Shown piece by piece: positions 38,101 to 46,549 of a stretch of DNA of 64,000 bases (its first letter is position 1; every line of letters starts with the position of its first letter). The notes beneath the pieces were generated by a model. The model was given only the letters and a program-made list of their open reading frames with translations. It was not told the DNA's origin and searched no databases. The position numbers were made by a program, and so were the translations under genes. The stretch is from Chryseobacterium indologenes (GTDB lineage Bacteria > Bacteroidota > Bacteroidia > Flavobacteriales > Weeksellaceae): contig NZ_CP074372.1 of assembly GCF_018362995.1 (NCBI RefSeq), positions 248,001-312,000 on the forward strand, read 5' to 3'.

Positions 38101-38197
38101 TGAATATTATAACTATGATAATATTGGACGGTTGATGAATGTGAAGGATCAGAATGGAAAACTTGTAAAGAGTTTTACATATGAAATTAAAAACTAA
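35102..38197 (+). CDS. RHS-type protein, first half of a split cage
   Basis: The 1031-residue protein has a signal peptide (cleavage after SIWA). Its N-terminal segment is SLGKYGDVPMDLSSGRANVS with ISVSYDTGGVRVGDTPGWVG, an SpvB/RHS-entry type seen in flavobacterial RHS loci. YD-type repeats appear toward the end (KYDTDGHILKAHLPTGNYTY, IEYYNYDNIGRLMNVKDQNG). It lacks the RHS core motif and any toxin domain; these are in the next gene. It is coupled to the T9SS gene before it and overlaps or nearly abuts the next one, so the two RHS proteins probably work together at the surface. Confidence 0.82.
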   Translation: MMKKIFLIMALPLISNVSIWAQTLQLPKNIQSPNAASLGKYGDVPMDLSSGRANVSIPLYSLNENGIPLDISVSYDTGGVRVGDTPGWVGQNWTFNAGGVITRVVKGTSFDEKFTNDVPMGSSQWGIASGYYYYTPALNGAQWNSVSNMTTVLKNGGITNSTYPAADLEPDIFIFNFMGHVGKFFLDSDGVWKVSSKDNMKVEINMNDKITPMNFPATNNFNQRPFLKVLGKITMTDDQGNKYIFGGIQDNIEYTIPDFYNQLVNPVIANAWYLSEVYDKEGTKIYSFEYERGDYIASFYNTNSFSGYSKQFDGNIFVPGVGCSGGSSISNQVVAAGQLIIPTYLKSITTKSARTINFSSSINNSLKYRYNNGDPTLDSAFSNILSYLAGLALPGDYENAMFYYIKRLQNGVTPNPNVTSGHFDSYINALKWRKLDGFVARDSKNNVLKQVSFSYNNTPAERLKLEKLTVDNQFDHTFEYNNFNQLPGLLSTNVDHFGYYKSTPFSLDYNSPTIHEPSRETDPTKVYFGTLSKITYPLKGYTIFEYEPHTYSKYLDSNSSLVSGNGIIGGVRIKKMSDFSDPQNKIVKDYSYTIDANSTVSSGTLLQKNVYYVKNFLIPTENGIPYYQTQFSIGSVVQLSNLMGPQIEYSTVVEKTEDNGYIVNNFTNYSDFPNLPNSGKLGQNNSIFDPHTEFGYKRGLPKERRFYNSSNDLLKEEIFTYSETSPQAARGLSGKFFLACPQSNGQTQEFVIAGTAYELYYSDFNLTTKKTRTYGSAGQYFEMVENSNFSDQGNFGDNFLKNKSFIDTNGKSISENYLYSFDKNGTEPYTTMVNRREYPVVETSKLANQELLSKTITEYALIPTVASNGTAVASRIFPQKVSEAKGNNALDEKLIVDKYDTDGHILKAHLPTGNYTYYYYGYDNKYPILKIEGVEITDESTVLGYLATLKPLLNVISPNYTQIIQQQANIINALPNHLCTLYTYKNEFGVSSIMNSSGVIEYYNYDNIGRLMNVKDQNGKLVKSFTYEIKN

Positions 38198-38204
38198 TAA
38201 TCTG

Positions 38205-41200
38205 ATGAAGTCAATATATAGAATTGTTTTATTGGTACTTGTATTTAGTACCTCAATTATCAAAGCCCAATTTTCGAATTATTCCAAATATTACAATTGG
38301 AATCTGCTTACCACGTATTCCAATGGTGGTGGCGGTGGGGTAACATTGAGTATCACCAATAATGTACTCAGTCTTAGTTTTAGTGCTGGTTTTACGGAAA
38401 CCACTTTAAAACAAGGAAAAATAGGGCCAACTGATTATGTAGGAACGTTACCCAACACAGAAATTCCTGTTCCGGCTGGAAGCTTTTTTACTGATAAAGG
38501 ATACCGGTTCTTCATTGTTGATAATCAGTTAGCTATTTATCATAATACGCCCATTTCTTTAACTGGATTTTCGGGAACCATATCTGTGAATTTAACATCG
38601 CCAGTTCCCATACCCGCGGACATTTCGACGTACCTTTCTAACTGGACTCCGCAGAATAAGATAATGTCGGTAAACTACCTTACGGACCAAGGAGATTCTG
38701 GAAAGAAGAAAGCATCTATCGTATATTATGATGGTTTAGGAAGGGAATTGCAGATTGTTGCCAAAGGAGAGACACCTTCAGGAAAAGATTTGGTGACTCC
38801 TTTTGAGTATGATAACCTTGGAAGGAAGTCGAAGGATTTTTTACCCGTTCCAACCATGCAAAACAATGGTCTTTTAGTTGATGCAGCTACAATTTCAGGT
38901 TTAGCTTCATCTGTTTACAATGGTGAACCGGCATTTTCGGAAAATGTATTTGAAGCCTCTCCATTAAACAGGGTTTTGATGCAGTCAGCACCTGGAACGG
39001 CCTGGAAGAAAAACAGCGGACACGAAATAAAATTTACTGATGATGTAAATACAGTTTCTGACGAAGTAAAAAAATATAATGTTGATCTGGCAGTTGCTCA
39101 GGATATTTATAATCCTAAATTATCATTCAGTTCCACTTATGGGACAGGTAGCTTAATAAAAAAAGTAATCAAAAATGAGGATTGGACCTCTGCAAACGGA
39201 AACAACAACACTTCAGAAGAATTTATTAATAATGAAGATAGAACTGTTTTACGAAGAAAATATGTAGATGGGAAGAAAGCTGATACCTATTATGTTTATG
39301 ATATTTATGGCAATCTTACCTATGTTATTCCTCCTCTTGCCTCAGATGCAGTTAAAAGTCTGACAACGGGCTTCTTCCCTGATGTAACTCTTGACAATTT
39401 GTGCTATCAGTACAAATATGATAAGAAGAACAGGTTAGTAGAAAAGAAGCTTCCCGGAAAAGGCTGGGAATATCTGATTTATAATAAGGCCGATCAATTG
39501 GTGATGAGCCAAGATACAAATCTTAAAGATCAAGGTAAGTGGTTGGTAACCAAGTACGACCAGTTCGGTAGAGTGGTGTTTACAGCTATTACTAATAATA
39601 ATAGTACAAGACAGTCTTTGCAAACTACTATTACAGGAGCTGCTTATACCTTTGAGATAAGAAGTGCTGGCTCGTTTACCGTAAGCGGAATGCCTATTTA
39701 TTATACCAACAGGGCTCTCCCGGGAAGTCTGGCACAGGTCTTAAGTGTTAATTATTATGATTCCTATCCTGCAGGATATACTTTTAATCCTGCTTTTCCA
39801 ACGGATATTTTAGGAGAGCCAACATTAAATGCTATTCCTACACTTGAAGGTTTAAGTACCAAAAGCCTTCCTGTCCTTACTTTAGTAAAGAATATTGATG
39901 ACGATAATTGGTCAAAGGATTATACCTACTATGATAAGAAAGGAAGAGTGATAGGAACTTATTCCATCAATCATTTAGGAGGATATACTAAAACAGAATC
40001 CAAACTTGATTTTGCAGGGATAACAAAGCAGACTATAACAAAACATAAGCGTCTGGATAGTGATACTGAAAGAGTCATTACAGAAACGTTTGATTATGAC
40101 AACCAGAACAGACTGTTGGTACATAAGCACCAGGTAGACAGCAATCCAACAGAGATTCTGGCACAAAATACTTATAACGAGATTTCTCAGATTACCAATA
40201 AGAAAGTAGGAGGAACTGATGTTGCCAGTCCATTACAGTCTATAGATTACCAATATAATATAAGAGGCTGGCTGACTAAAATCAATGATCCGGCTGTTTT
40301 AAATGGAAAGCTCTTTGGGTATGAAATTAAATATAACAATCCTGTATACACTAATTTAGCATCAGGTAAGTATAATGGAAATATCGCAGAGGTAGATTGG
40401 AGAAATGCTTCGGAGGGTGCCTTGAAAAGATATTCTTATACTTATGACCCTCTTAACCGGTTGAAAGATGCTATCTATACAGAACCCAGCGCTACCAATC
40501 CCTATAATAATAATTTCAATGAAAATCTGAGCTATGATTTAAATGGAAATATTATGACCCTGAAAAGGAATGCTTATCCTGTATCAGGAACTACAGCCAC
40601 ACAGGTGGATGATCTTGAATATAAATATATAGGAAACCGTCTGAATCAGGTAATAGAAAATTCACCTAACAACTCAGGATATGAAGGTGGGAACAATATT
40701 ATTGGCTATGACTTTAATGGAAATATGACTGATATGAAGGATAAAGGAATCCAGTCCATAGTTTATAATCATATCAATCTGCTTGTTTCAATTAGTATGC
40801 AGTTTACTAATCCTGTTGGAAATATAAGCACAACAAATATAAATCATTTATACCGTGCTGATGGAGTGAAACTTCGTAAAACATACAGTCAGCAGGCTCA
40901 TATGGGGCTTCCAACAATACGAATGACGGATTATCTGGATGGGTTTCAGTATTCATATGAAGATGATGGAGGGATCTGTATCACATGCAAGACGGAATCG
41001 GCCTATGAATCGCAGGCTTATTCAACATTTAAACCTGTTCTTCCGCCGCTTGCGGCATGGAAACTAGATTTTGTAAGTACCCCAGAAGGGTTTTACAGTT
41101 TTGCAGAAAACCGTTATATTTACAACTATAAAGATCATTTAGGGAATGTAAGGGTAAGTTTTGGTAAGAACAATGCAGGGGTAGTTCAGACAATGGATGT

Positions 41201-42077
41201 CAATAATTATTATCCATTTGGGTTAAACCATATCGGAGGATCAAATTACTCAAACTTTGGAAGTTATTATAACTATAAGTTTGGAGGAAAAGAAATGCAG
41301 GAAACAGGCTGGCATGATTTCGGAGCGAGAATGTATATGAGTGATTTGGGCAGATGGGGTGTAATTGATCCATTGGCAGAGAAAATGACCAGATATAGTC
41401 CTTACAATTATGCTTTTAATAACCCGGTAATGTTTACAGATCCTGATGGCAGGAGCCCGGCCCATGTTGATCCATCAGAGATTTATAAGAAAGGAAATCA
41501 GCAACAGATAAAAGCTTTTGAATTTTTTGCGAAATCTAAAGAAGGTCAGGCTGTGATATCAAAATTTGCAGAAAAAGGGCAGGTTATTGCAGGTGTTCAA
41601 TATAAGGAAAGCGGAGAATTCCATAAGAAGGGAATGGATCTGACATTTGATAATAATATATCAAAAACGTCAGCTTCACAAGGCGCATCCGGTGAAACAA
41701 CTGTCGAAAACAAAAATGGGAGAACTAATTTTACCGTAAGTGTAGAGAATAATAATACTCCGAACAGAATGGCTAATCAGATTGAAACATTCGCTCATGA
41801 AACTTTTATACATGCATTTCCCGAGGCAAAGGATTTCGCTGATGATAAAAAATTTAATCAAAGCAGCGGATATGATAATAGACTTATTAATTTTTTAAAG
41901 AAACCGGGAAATGAAAAATATCAGAGCGTTAGATATTATGATCACTATCAGGAAAAGCAAAATCATACTGCAAGGACTCAATATATATCACCTATTTTAC
42001 AACAATATTATAAATCTGTAAAACAAAATGTTACAAAAGATTCCATTGATAAAAGCATTGACGGCTTTAGGTATTAA
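38205..42077 (+). CDS. DUF6443/RHS core protein with C-terminal toxin-like domain
   Basis: The start at 38205 (MKSIYRIVLLVLVFSTSIIK, signal peptide) is preferred; an ATG at 38181 would overlap the upstream gene by 17 bp. Of about 1290 residues, the first part carries the DUF6443 pattern (SIVYYDGLGRELQIVAKGET, PFEYDNLGRKSKDFLPVP). Many YD repeats follow, then the RHS core DHLGNVRVSFGK with FGARMYMSDLGRWGVIDPLA and the boundary NPVMFTDPDGRSPAH. The variable C-terminus of about 210 residues contains AHETFIHAFPEA (His at about 1198) and later DHYQEKQNH, suggesting a zinc-metallopeptidase-like toxin. The toxin activity is inferred. Confidence 0.82.
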   Translation: MKSIYRIVLLVLVFSTSIIKAQFSNYSKYYNWNLLTTYSNGGGGGVTLSITNNVLSLSFSAGFTETTLKQGKIGPTDYVGTLPNTEIPVPAGSFFTDKGYRFFIVDNQLAIYHNTPISLTGFSGTISVNLTSPVPIPADISTYLSNWTPQNKIMSVNYLTDQGDSGKKKASIVYYDGLGRELQIVAKGETPSGKDLVTPFEYDNLGRKSKDFLPVPTMQNNGLLVDAATISGLASSVYNGEPAFSENVFEASPLNRVLMQSAPGTAWKKNSGHEIKFTDDVNTVSDEVKKYNVDLAVAQDIYNPKLSFSSTYGTGSLIKKVIKNEDWTSANGNNNTSEEFINNEDRTVLRRKYVDGKKADTYYVYDIYGNLTYVIPPLASDAVKSLTTGFFPDVTLDNLCYQYKYDKKNRLVEKKLPGKGWEYLIYNKADQLVMSQDTNLKDQGKWLVTKYDQFGRVVFTAITNNNSTRQSLQTTITGAAYTFEIRSAGSFTVSGMPIYYTNRALPGSLAQVLSVNYYDSYPAGYTFNPAFPTDILGEPTLNAIPTLEGLSTKSLPVLTLVKNIDDDNWSKDYTYYDKKGRVIGTYSINHLGGYTKTESKLDFAGITKQTITKHKRLDSDTERVITETFDYDNQNRLLVHKHQVDSNPTEILAQNTYNEISQITNKKVGGTDVASPLQSIDYQYNIRGWLTKINDPAVLNGKLFGYEIKYNNPVYTNLASGKYNGNIAEVDWRNASEGALKRYSYTYDPLNRLKDAIYTEPSATNPYNNNFNENLSYDLNGNIMTLKRNAYPVSGTTATQVDDLEYKYIGNRLNQVIENSPNNSGYEGGNNIIGYDFNGNMTDMKDKGIQSIVYNHINLLVSISMQFTNPVGNISTTNINHLYRADGVKLRKTYSQQAHMGLPTIRMTDYLDGFQYSYEDDGGICITCKTESAYESQAYSTFKPVLPPLAAWKLDFVSTPEGFYSFAENRYIYNYKDHLGNVRVSFGKNNAGVVQTMDVNNYYPFGLNHIGGSNYSNFGSYYNYKFGGKEMQETGWHDFGARMYMSDLGRWGVIDPLAEKMTRYSPYNYAFNNPVMFTDPDGRSPAHVDPSEIYKKGNQQQIKAFEFFAKSKEGQAVISKFAEKGQVIAGVQYKESGEFHKKGMDLTFDNNISKTSASQGASGETTVENKNGRTNFTVSVENNNTPNRMANQIETFAHETFIHAFPEAKDFADDKKFNQSSGYDNRLINFLKKPGNEKYQSVRYYDHYQEKQNHTARTQYISPILQQYYKSVKQNVTKDSIDKSIDGFRY

Positions 42078-42774
42078 TTTAGCCTTAGTGAGTACTGTTG
42101 TACAGTGCAAGGAGAAAAAGGAGAATACGGAAGTACTATTTTTGAAGAATGACGGTCAGTATTCATTTCTCATTGAAGCTCCTTCAACGATAGCATATAG
42201 CACCCCCTCAGCTATGGAGCTTATATCCAAAACTGAGGGAAACAAAAGTAATGTAATATTTGCAGATCAATTAAAAGAATTCAGGCCATACAAATTTGTT
42301 TCTGAGCAAGAGAATTATAATAATATTTACGTTTCTAATGTACTCGGAGAAACAAATTTTAGCAATAATAATCTGTTTGAATATGATGTTCAGATAAGTC
42401 AATCAGGAGTTTTAAAGTCAAATATTTATTATCCCTATGATCTAAAAGGAAGCTATGAATTTAAAATAGATAGGCACACAAGCAAAATTTTGGGACAGCT
42501 GCTTTACAAAATTTCTTTAGAAGATAGGAAAAATAACAAAGTATCTCCAGATGCTAAGTTGAATAATGTAATTGTTTTGGAAGATGATAGAAGGAGAAAT
42601 GAAGTTTTTACCCATGAAAACAATGCCCAAAATAATCTAGAATATTCTTTGCTTCTGGCTTGGATAAATAAGTTATTATTGGAAAATATTAATAGAGCCA
42701 ATAAAATAGATCATTTAGATATTCCTTCCATTCAGTATGTGGAAAGGTTAGATATTCCACCTGATATGAAATAG
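42028..42774 (+). CDS. Lipoprotein overlapping the RHS toxin end, candidate immunity protein
   Basis: The 248-residue protein begins 50 bp inside the 3' end of the RHS gene in another frame. The N-terminus has a hydrophobic stretch and VSTVVQCKEKKE, which fits a lipobox with lysines rather than acidic residues after Cys, so it probably stays periplasmic. No known family was recognised. A small lipoprotein gene directly behind an RHS toxin domain, with overlapping translation, is the classic place for immunity. A terminator at 42851 closes the unit. Confidence 0.65.
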   Translation: MLQKIPLIKALTALGINLALVSTVVQCKEKKENTEVLFLKNDGQYSFLIEAPSTIAYSTPSAMELISKTEGNKSNVIFADQLKEFRPYKFVSEQENYNNIYVSNVLGETNFSNNNLFEYDVQISQSGVLKSNIYYPYDLKGSYEFKIDRHTSKILGQLLYKISLEDRKNNKVSPDAKLNNVIVLEDDRRRNEVFTHENNAQNNLEYSLLLAWINKLLLENINRANKIDHLDIPSIQYVERLDIPPDMK

Positions 42775-42850
42775 TAAAATAAAGTTAACTTTTCATATTT
42801 ATAAAATTCCTTTCTTTCTCGGAAAGTTTTTGAGTTTGAATTGATATAAG

Positions 42851-42877
42851 AAAATCCCGCAGAAGCGGGATTTTTTT
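42851..42877 (+). terminator. Terminator of the RHS cassette
   Basis: AAAATCCCGC-AGAA-GCGGGATTTT followed by a T run, 77 bp after the lipoprotein gene stop. The rest of the gap to 43002 holds nothing recognisable. Confidence 0.88.
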
Positions 42878-43002
42878 ATTCTTTCAAGTAATCTTTTTAT
42901 TTTCCCTGCCGATCTTAATGTCAACTATGACCTTTCAACTGCCATTACTTAAAAGAAACCTGTCCGACTTTATATCTTACTTGGTACACAATAATTTAGG
43001 TC

Positions 43003-44289
43003 ATGGATAGCAATAAAAACGATGAATGGATTACTATTAGGAAAACAGGTGATACCTTACTGGTGCTCCATCATGAAACGGATACAGTAGGAATTGTTAA
43101 GGGATTGGGGGAGAATGGGGAAGTGGTTAGTGTGGGTCCTGAAGACTTGGACGGTGATGAAATGCTTAGTATTGAACGCAATGAGAGTTCTTTTGCTGAG
43201 TTTTATTTAACGTTTTATCACCAGCTGAAAGAGCCTTCGGAGTTTTCGTTTTTTAAAGTAACGGAGTATGAAGCAAAGCAGACGGCTTTAAACTTACAGA
43301 AGTATATGGATGAGGCTACGGATGATGTGAAACAGGTATTAAAGAAGTATGAGATTTCCATTGATGTGGTGGAGGCACATAGAAAGGCGGGAGAGGGGAA
43401 AACAGCAGGTAAGGGAAAGGATGCAGGAAACAGGTATGTATATACGGCTGAACAGGTGGACTGGAAGATGATGGAGAAGCTGGGCTGGAATAAGGAAAGA
43501 CTGGAAGAGTTGGGGGCTTTGGAACCAATGCTGAAAGGATATAAAACCCCGATGCTTGTTCCGGTACATATTGAACTGGGGAAGGTATCAGGTACGATTG
43601 AAGCGAGGCTTTCTCTTCAGGCTAATGATTTTGGAGAAGTGGAACTCAGGTTTCATCTGGTAAGAAGAATGCCCGATTTTTCCAAGCCTTTCTTTGGGCA
43701 TGTATTTTCAGAAGAGGATAAAAGGAATCTGATGATAAGTGGGAATATGGGAAGGGTGGTGGATCTGGCTCATGGAATTACAGGGGAGACAGTGCCTTCT
43801 CTTATCAGCAGGGATAGGTTGACCAATGAGTTGGTGCAGGTGAGGGCTGAGTGGGTGAGAATTCCGCTGGTGATTAAAGGAGTGACTTTGGATCAGAAGC
43901 AGAGAAAGATATTAAGGGAAGGAAAACCGCTGTTTATTGAAAATATGCTTTCAGCGAGGGGGACCCTGTTTAATGCAGCGGTTCAGTATAATGCGGATAA
44001 AAGATATGTGGAGTTTTTGCTCGGTAAGAATGTAAGGAGAATAGGAGTGGGAGATTTCAGGCAGGTTCCGGAGGTGTTCAGAGGGAAGAGGCTTAAGAAG
44101 TGGCAGGTAGAGAAACTGAATAAAGGAGAGGTGGCGTATGTGGATGGGTTGGTGGATAGAAATGGGAAGGGGTATCAGGGGTATTTGAGGTTTGATAAGA
44201 GGATGGGGAAGTTTGAGTTTTCGTTTAGGAATGTGTGGAAGGGGGAGAAGAAAGAGGAGAAGAGTAGGAAAAGAGGAAGGGGGATGTGA
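43003..44289 (+). CDS. DUF4099/DUF3945 domain protein
   Basis: The 428-residue protein has an N-terminal part with GDTLLVLHHETDTVGIVKGL, a central DUF4099-like region (YTAEQVDWKMMEKLGWNKER, LKGYKTPMLVPVHIEL) and two DUF3945-like repeats (GVTLDQKQRKILREGKPLFI; LKKWQVEKLNKGEVAYVDGL). Such proteins are common in mobile elements of Bacteroidota, and their function is not established. It has no signal peptide and a basic C-terminus (KKEEKSRKRGRGM). The coding strand is unusually G-rich in its last 600 bp (GGG, AGG codons), unlike its neighbours. A broken relative lies at 32864. Confidence 0.78.
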   Translation: MDSNKNDEWITIRKTGDTLLVLHHETDTVGIVKGLGENGEVVSVGPEDLDGDEMLSIERNESSFAEFYLTFYHQLKEPSEFSFFKVTEYEAKQTALNLQKYMDEATDDVKQVLKKYEISIDVVEAHRKAGEGKTAGKGKDAGNRYVYTAEQVDWKMMEKLGWNKERLEELGALEPMLKGYKTPMLVPVHIELGKVSGTIEARLSLQANDFGEVELRFHLVRRMPDFSKPFFGHVFSEEDKRNLMISGNMGRVVDLAHGITGETVPSLISRDRLTNELVQVRAEWVRIPLVIKGVTLDQKQRKILREGKPLFIENMLSARGTLFNAAVQYNADKRYVEFLLGKNVRRIGVGDFRQVPEVFRGKRLKKWQVEKLNKGEVAYVDGLVDRNGKGYQGYLRFDKRMGKFEFSFRNVWKGEKKEEKSRKRGRGM

Positions 44290-44407
44290 AAGCATTCTGG
44301 TGGGAAGGCTTTTGCAGTTGGGGAGAAAGCAATTGTGTAGGGGATTACAGTTTCATCCTTTATATTTTACTGCCTTTTAGGGAGTTGTTAATTTTAAATA
44401 AGGGTAC

Positions 44408-44480
44408 TTTTTTCTGATCTTTTTCATACTCTTAAAGTTAAAGAGTATAAAAATTGTGTCCTAACAAAGTTAGCGACTCC
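44408..44480 (-). mobile_element. Solo left end of the IS3-family element seen at 29435
   Basis: Read on the minus strand it gives GGAGTCGCTAACTTTGTTAG, then GACACAATTTTTATACTC and TTTAACTTTAAGAGTATG up to GATCAGAAAAA. This aligns with 29435-29505 except for a few differences. It contains the terminal repeat and the first codons of orfA (MKKIRKK), and nothing more. It sits 4 bp after the stop of the minus-strand gene at 44485. The two ends point toward each other across the RHS region. Confidence 0.8.
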
Positions 44481-44484
44481 AATA

Positions 44485-46035
44485 TTACTTCTTTATCAAT
44501 TTCTGAACAGAAATTTTATTTCCTGAATTGATTTGTGACAAATATACTCCTTGCTTTGAGATCGGCAGTTGCAGCTGTTCTGGAGTCTGAGAGCATCTGA
44601 AATTTTCTTTTCCATAAATAAGTTTACCTGAATAATCAAAAATACGAACGCTTACTTTTCTCTCTTTTTCACATTTTATATTAATATTGTTTGAAAAAAC
44701 TGTCGGGAAAATCTTGAAGTTATCTGCTTTTTTAGACTCAACAATTCCTAAGTTATTGTATGTGTATTGTGCAAGTGCAAATTTGCTGTTGCTGGGAAAA
44801 TCTGAAGAAGAAGCAAATCCTGCAAGAATTATTTTTGAATCAAAAACCAACGATGAATACGGAATATCCTGAAATCCTGAAAAATCTGTAATTACAACAC
44901 CGGAATTTCCGAATTGTGTATCTAAAATCCCAGATAGATTAAATTTCATCATCGCAAAATTTTCATTACCATTGGTCGCCGAGTATGTAGAACCAAATGC
45001 GATAATATTATTTGAAGAATCTAATTTCATATTTCTCAGCTGACCTCCGATACTTGGAAGAAGTGTCTGTACAACACCGTTCGTTCCGAAAGAATTTTCA
45101 AAAGAACCATCCACATTGAATTTTATCACCGTAAAGTTAGATGAAACATTGTTATTGCTTGATGAGAATGATTCTCCGCCCAATAAAATACTTCCGTCAC
45201 TTAAAACAATATTGGTATTTGATAGTGAGCTACCTATATTCGTAACATTAAAATATCTGTATCCTACGGTGGAAAATGAAGTATCCAAAGTTCCGTTTGG
45301 TAACAATCTTAATATAAACATTCTACCTTGGTTGGAGCCTGTCGTCAGCAAAAGATAGCCTGAACAAACGATTGTTCCATTTGGAGCAATATTTACGGCA
45401 TTCAAATAATGGCGGTGATTAACAGGTGCAATAGTGAATAGTCCGGTATTATTAAACGTAGTATCAAATTGACCGTTCTGTAATAAACGCAAAACGTAAC
45501 CTTCTGTCAAAGCATTCGTGCCTCTTTTGTTGCCGACCACAATTATTTTTCCGTCAGATTGCAGTTCACCGTTAAAGACATTGTCATCTGACTGAGCGCC
45601 AAAATTGATTTCCAGAATACCGTTTGTACCGAAATTTGTAACATAATTTCCATTTTCATCAACTTTACAGACGATGATGTTAAAATAGCCGTCGGCGGCA
45701 AGCTTAGTTCCGAGAATGATCATCTCGTTGTTGCTTGTCTTTAATATTTTTTCAATTGATTTAAACGGAAGCTGTTTGATTCCGCTGCTCTGAAAAGAAG
45801 TGTCAAAAGAACCGTCAGAATTGTGTCTCACAAGATAAGCGCTGGTATTGTCAGTACCTCCAACCAGTATTTTACTGTTGCTCACAGCAATCATCGACCC
45901 AATTTTCTCAATATTTGCGTTTGCATTGATGTCATAAACCATTTTTCCATTGGTTCCAAAATTATTATCAAGTACCTGAGCAAAAAAGAGGTGTACAGAT
46001 GATAACAAAACAATAAAGATCGCTTGATATTTCAT
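44485..46035 (-). CDS. T9SS-secreted delta-60 repeat protein
   Basis: The 516-residue protein has a signal peptide (cleavage after LFFA) and about seven delta-60-type repeats with the pattern FDxSFGxxGxxxxxxxxxxxxxxxxxQxDGKIxxxG, which form a beta-propeller. A type A T9SS sorting domain follows (NFKIFPTVFSNNINI up to VQKLIKK). It is probably a cell-surface or secreted protein of unknown binding. The gene is complete; the IS remnant begins just past its stop. Confidence 0.85.
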   Translation of the reverse strand: MKYQAIFIVLLSSVHLFFAQVLDNNFGTNGKMVYDINANANIEKIGSMIAVSNSKILVGGTDNTSAYLVRHNSDGSFDTSFQSSGIKQLPFKSIEKILKTSNNEMIILGTKLAADGYFNIIVCKVDENGNYVTNFGTNGILEINFGAQSDDNVFNGELQSDGKIIVVGNKRGTNALTEGYVLRLLQNGQFDTTFNNTGLFTIAPVNHRHYLNAVNIAPNGTIVCSGYLLLTTGSNQGRMFILRLLPNGTLDTSFSTVGYRYFNVTNIGSSLSNTNIVLSDGSILLGGESFSSSNNNVSSNFTVIKFNVDGSFENSFGTNGVVQTLLPSIGGQLRNMKLDSSNNIIAFGSTYSATNGNENFAMMKFNLSGILDTQFGNSGVVITDFSGFQDIPYSSLVFDSKIILAGFASSSDFPSNSKFALAQYTYNNLGIVESKKADNFKIFPTVFSNNINIKCEKERKVSVRIFDYSGKLIYGKENFRCSQTPEQLQLPISKQGVYLSQINSGNKISVQKLIKK

Positions 46036-46041
46036 GATTAT

Positions 46042-46260
46042 TTATTTAGCTAATTTCTGATATTTGACGATGGAGTCAGCTGCTTTATCCTGAAATTCAG
46101 CAGAATTTAACCACGCAAATATAGGCAAAAACTTCAATGAAAGAACATGAATCCCACTTTTGAGAATGCTGCAACTTTCATCATAAAGAAAGGTTCGATA
46201 AAATATCTGAATAAATTGATTCGTACATATTTCGTGCAAGTTATTAAATAAAAAAAGCAT
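46042..46260 (-). pseudogene. Possible C-terminal gene remnant, unrecognised
   Basis: A 72-codon frame lies directly before the delta-60 gene (6-bp gap). Only its last part (NSAEFQDKAADSIVKYQKLA) looks like a real protein; the upstream part is poor in charged residues. It may be the frameshifted end of a lost gene or non-coding. Confidence 0.25.
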
Positions 46261-46489
46261 TAAAAATCAACGCTTTTGTAATCCAAGATGAACAATTATC
46301 GAATTAATTAGTTGATGATTTGGAAATATTGGTAAAGTTAAATTCTTAATGCTACTATTTCTTACCATAATTATTAATCTTATATTTTAGACCATTTCTC
46401 CTTACAATGTAGCATAGATTATTCGGTCGGTTTCCTGTACATCTATTAATATCTTGTTAGCAAAACTATTTTGTTCTGTTCTTAGTTCA

Positions 46490-46526
46490 TTTTCGTTGTA
46501 CACGAAAACAAATTACAGTATATTTG
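46490..46526 (+). promoter_or_regulatory. Recombinase promoter with overlapping palindrome (possible crossover or operator site)
   Basis: TTTTCGT-TGTAC-ACGAAAA (46490-46508) is a perfect 7-bp inverted repeat. It contains the TTG (46496-46498) of a promoter whose -10 is TATATTTG (46519-46526), spacer 20 bp, 23 bp before the recombinase ATG. Serine recombinases often bind such sites to repress their own gene and to recombine. The rest of the gap 46261-46489 shows no gene. Confidence 0.6.
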
Positions 46527-46549
46527 AAATAAATGAGTAAAATGAACTT

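Noticed and set aside
43951..44295. Long minus-strand frame rich in Pro, Leu and Ile
   Set aside because: It is a shadow of the G-rich DUF4099 gene; the composition is only the complement of GGG/AGG codons.
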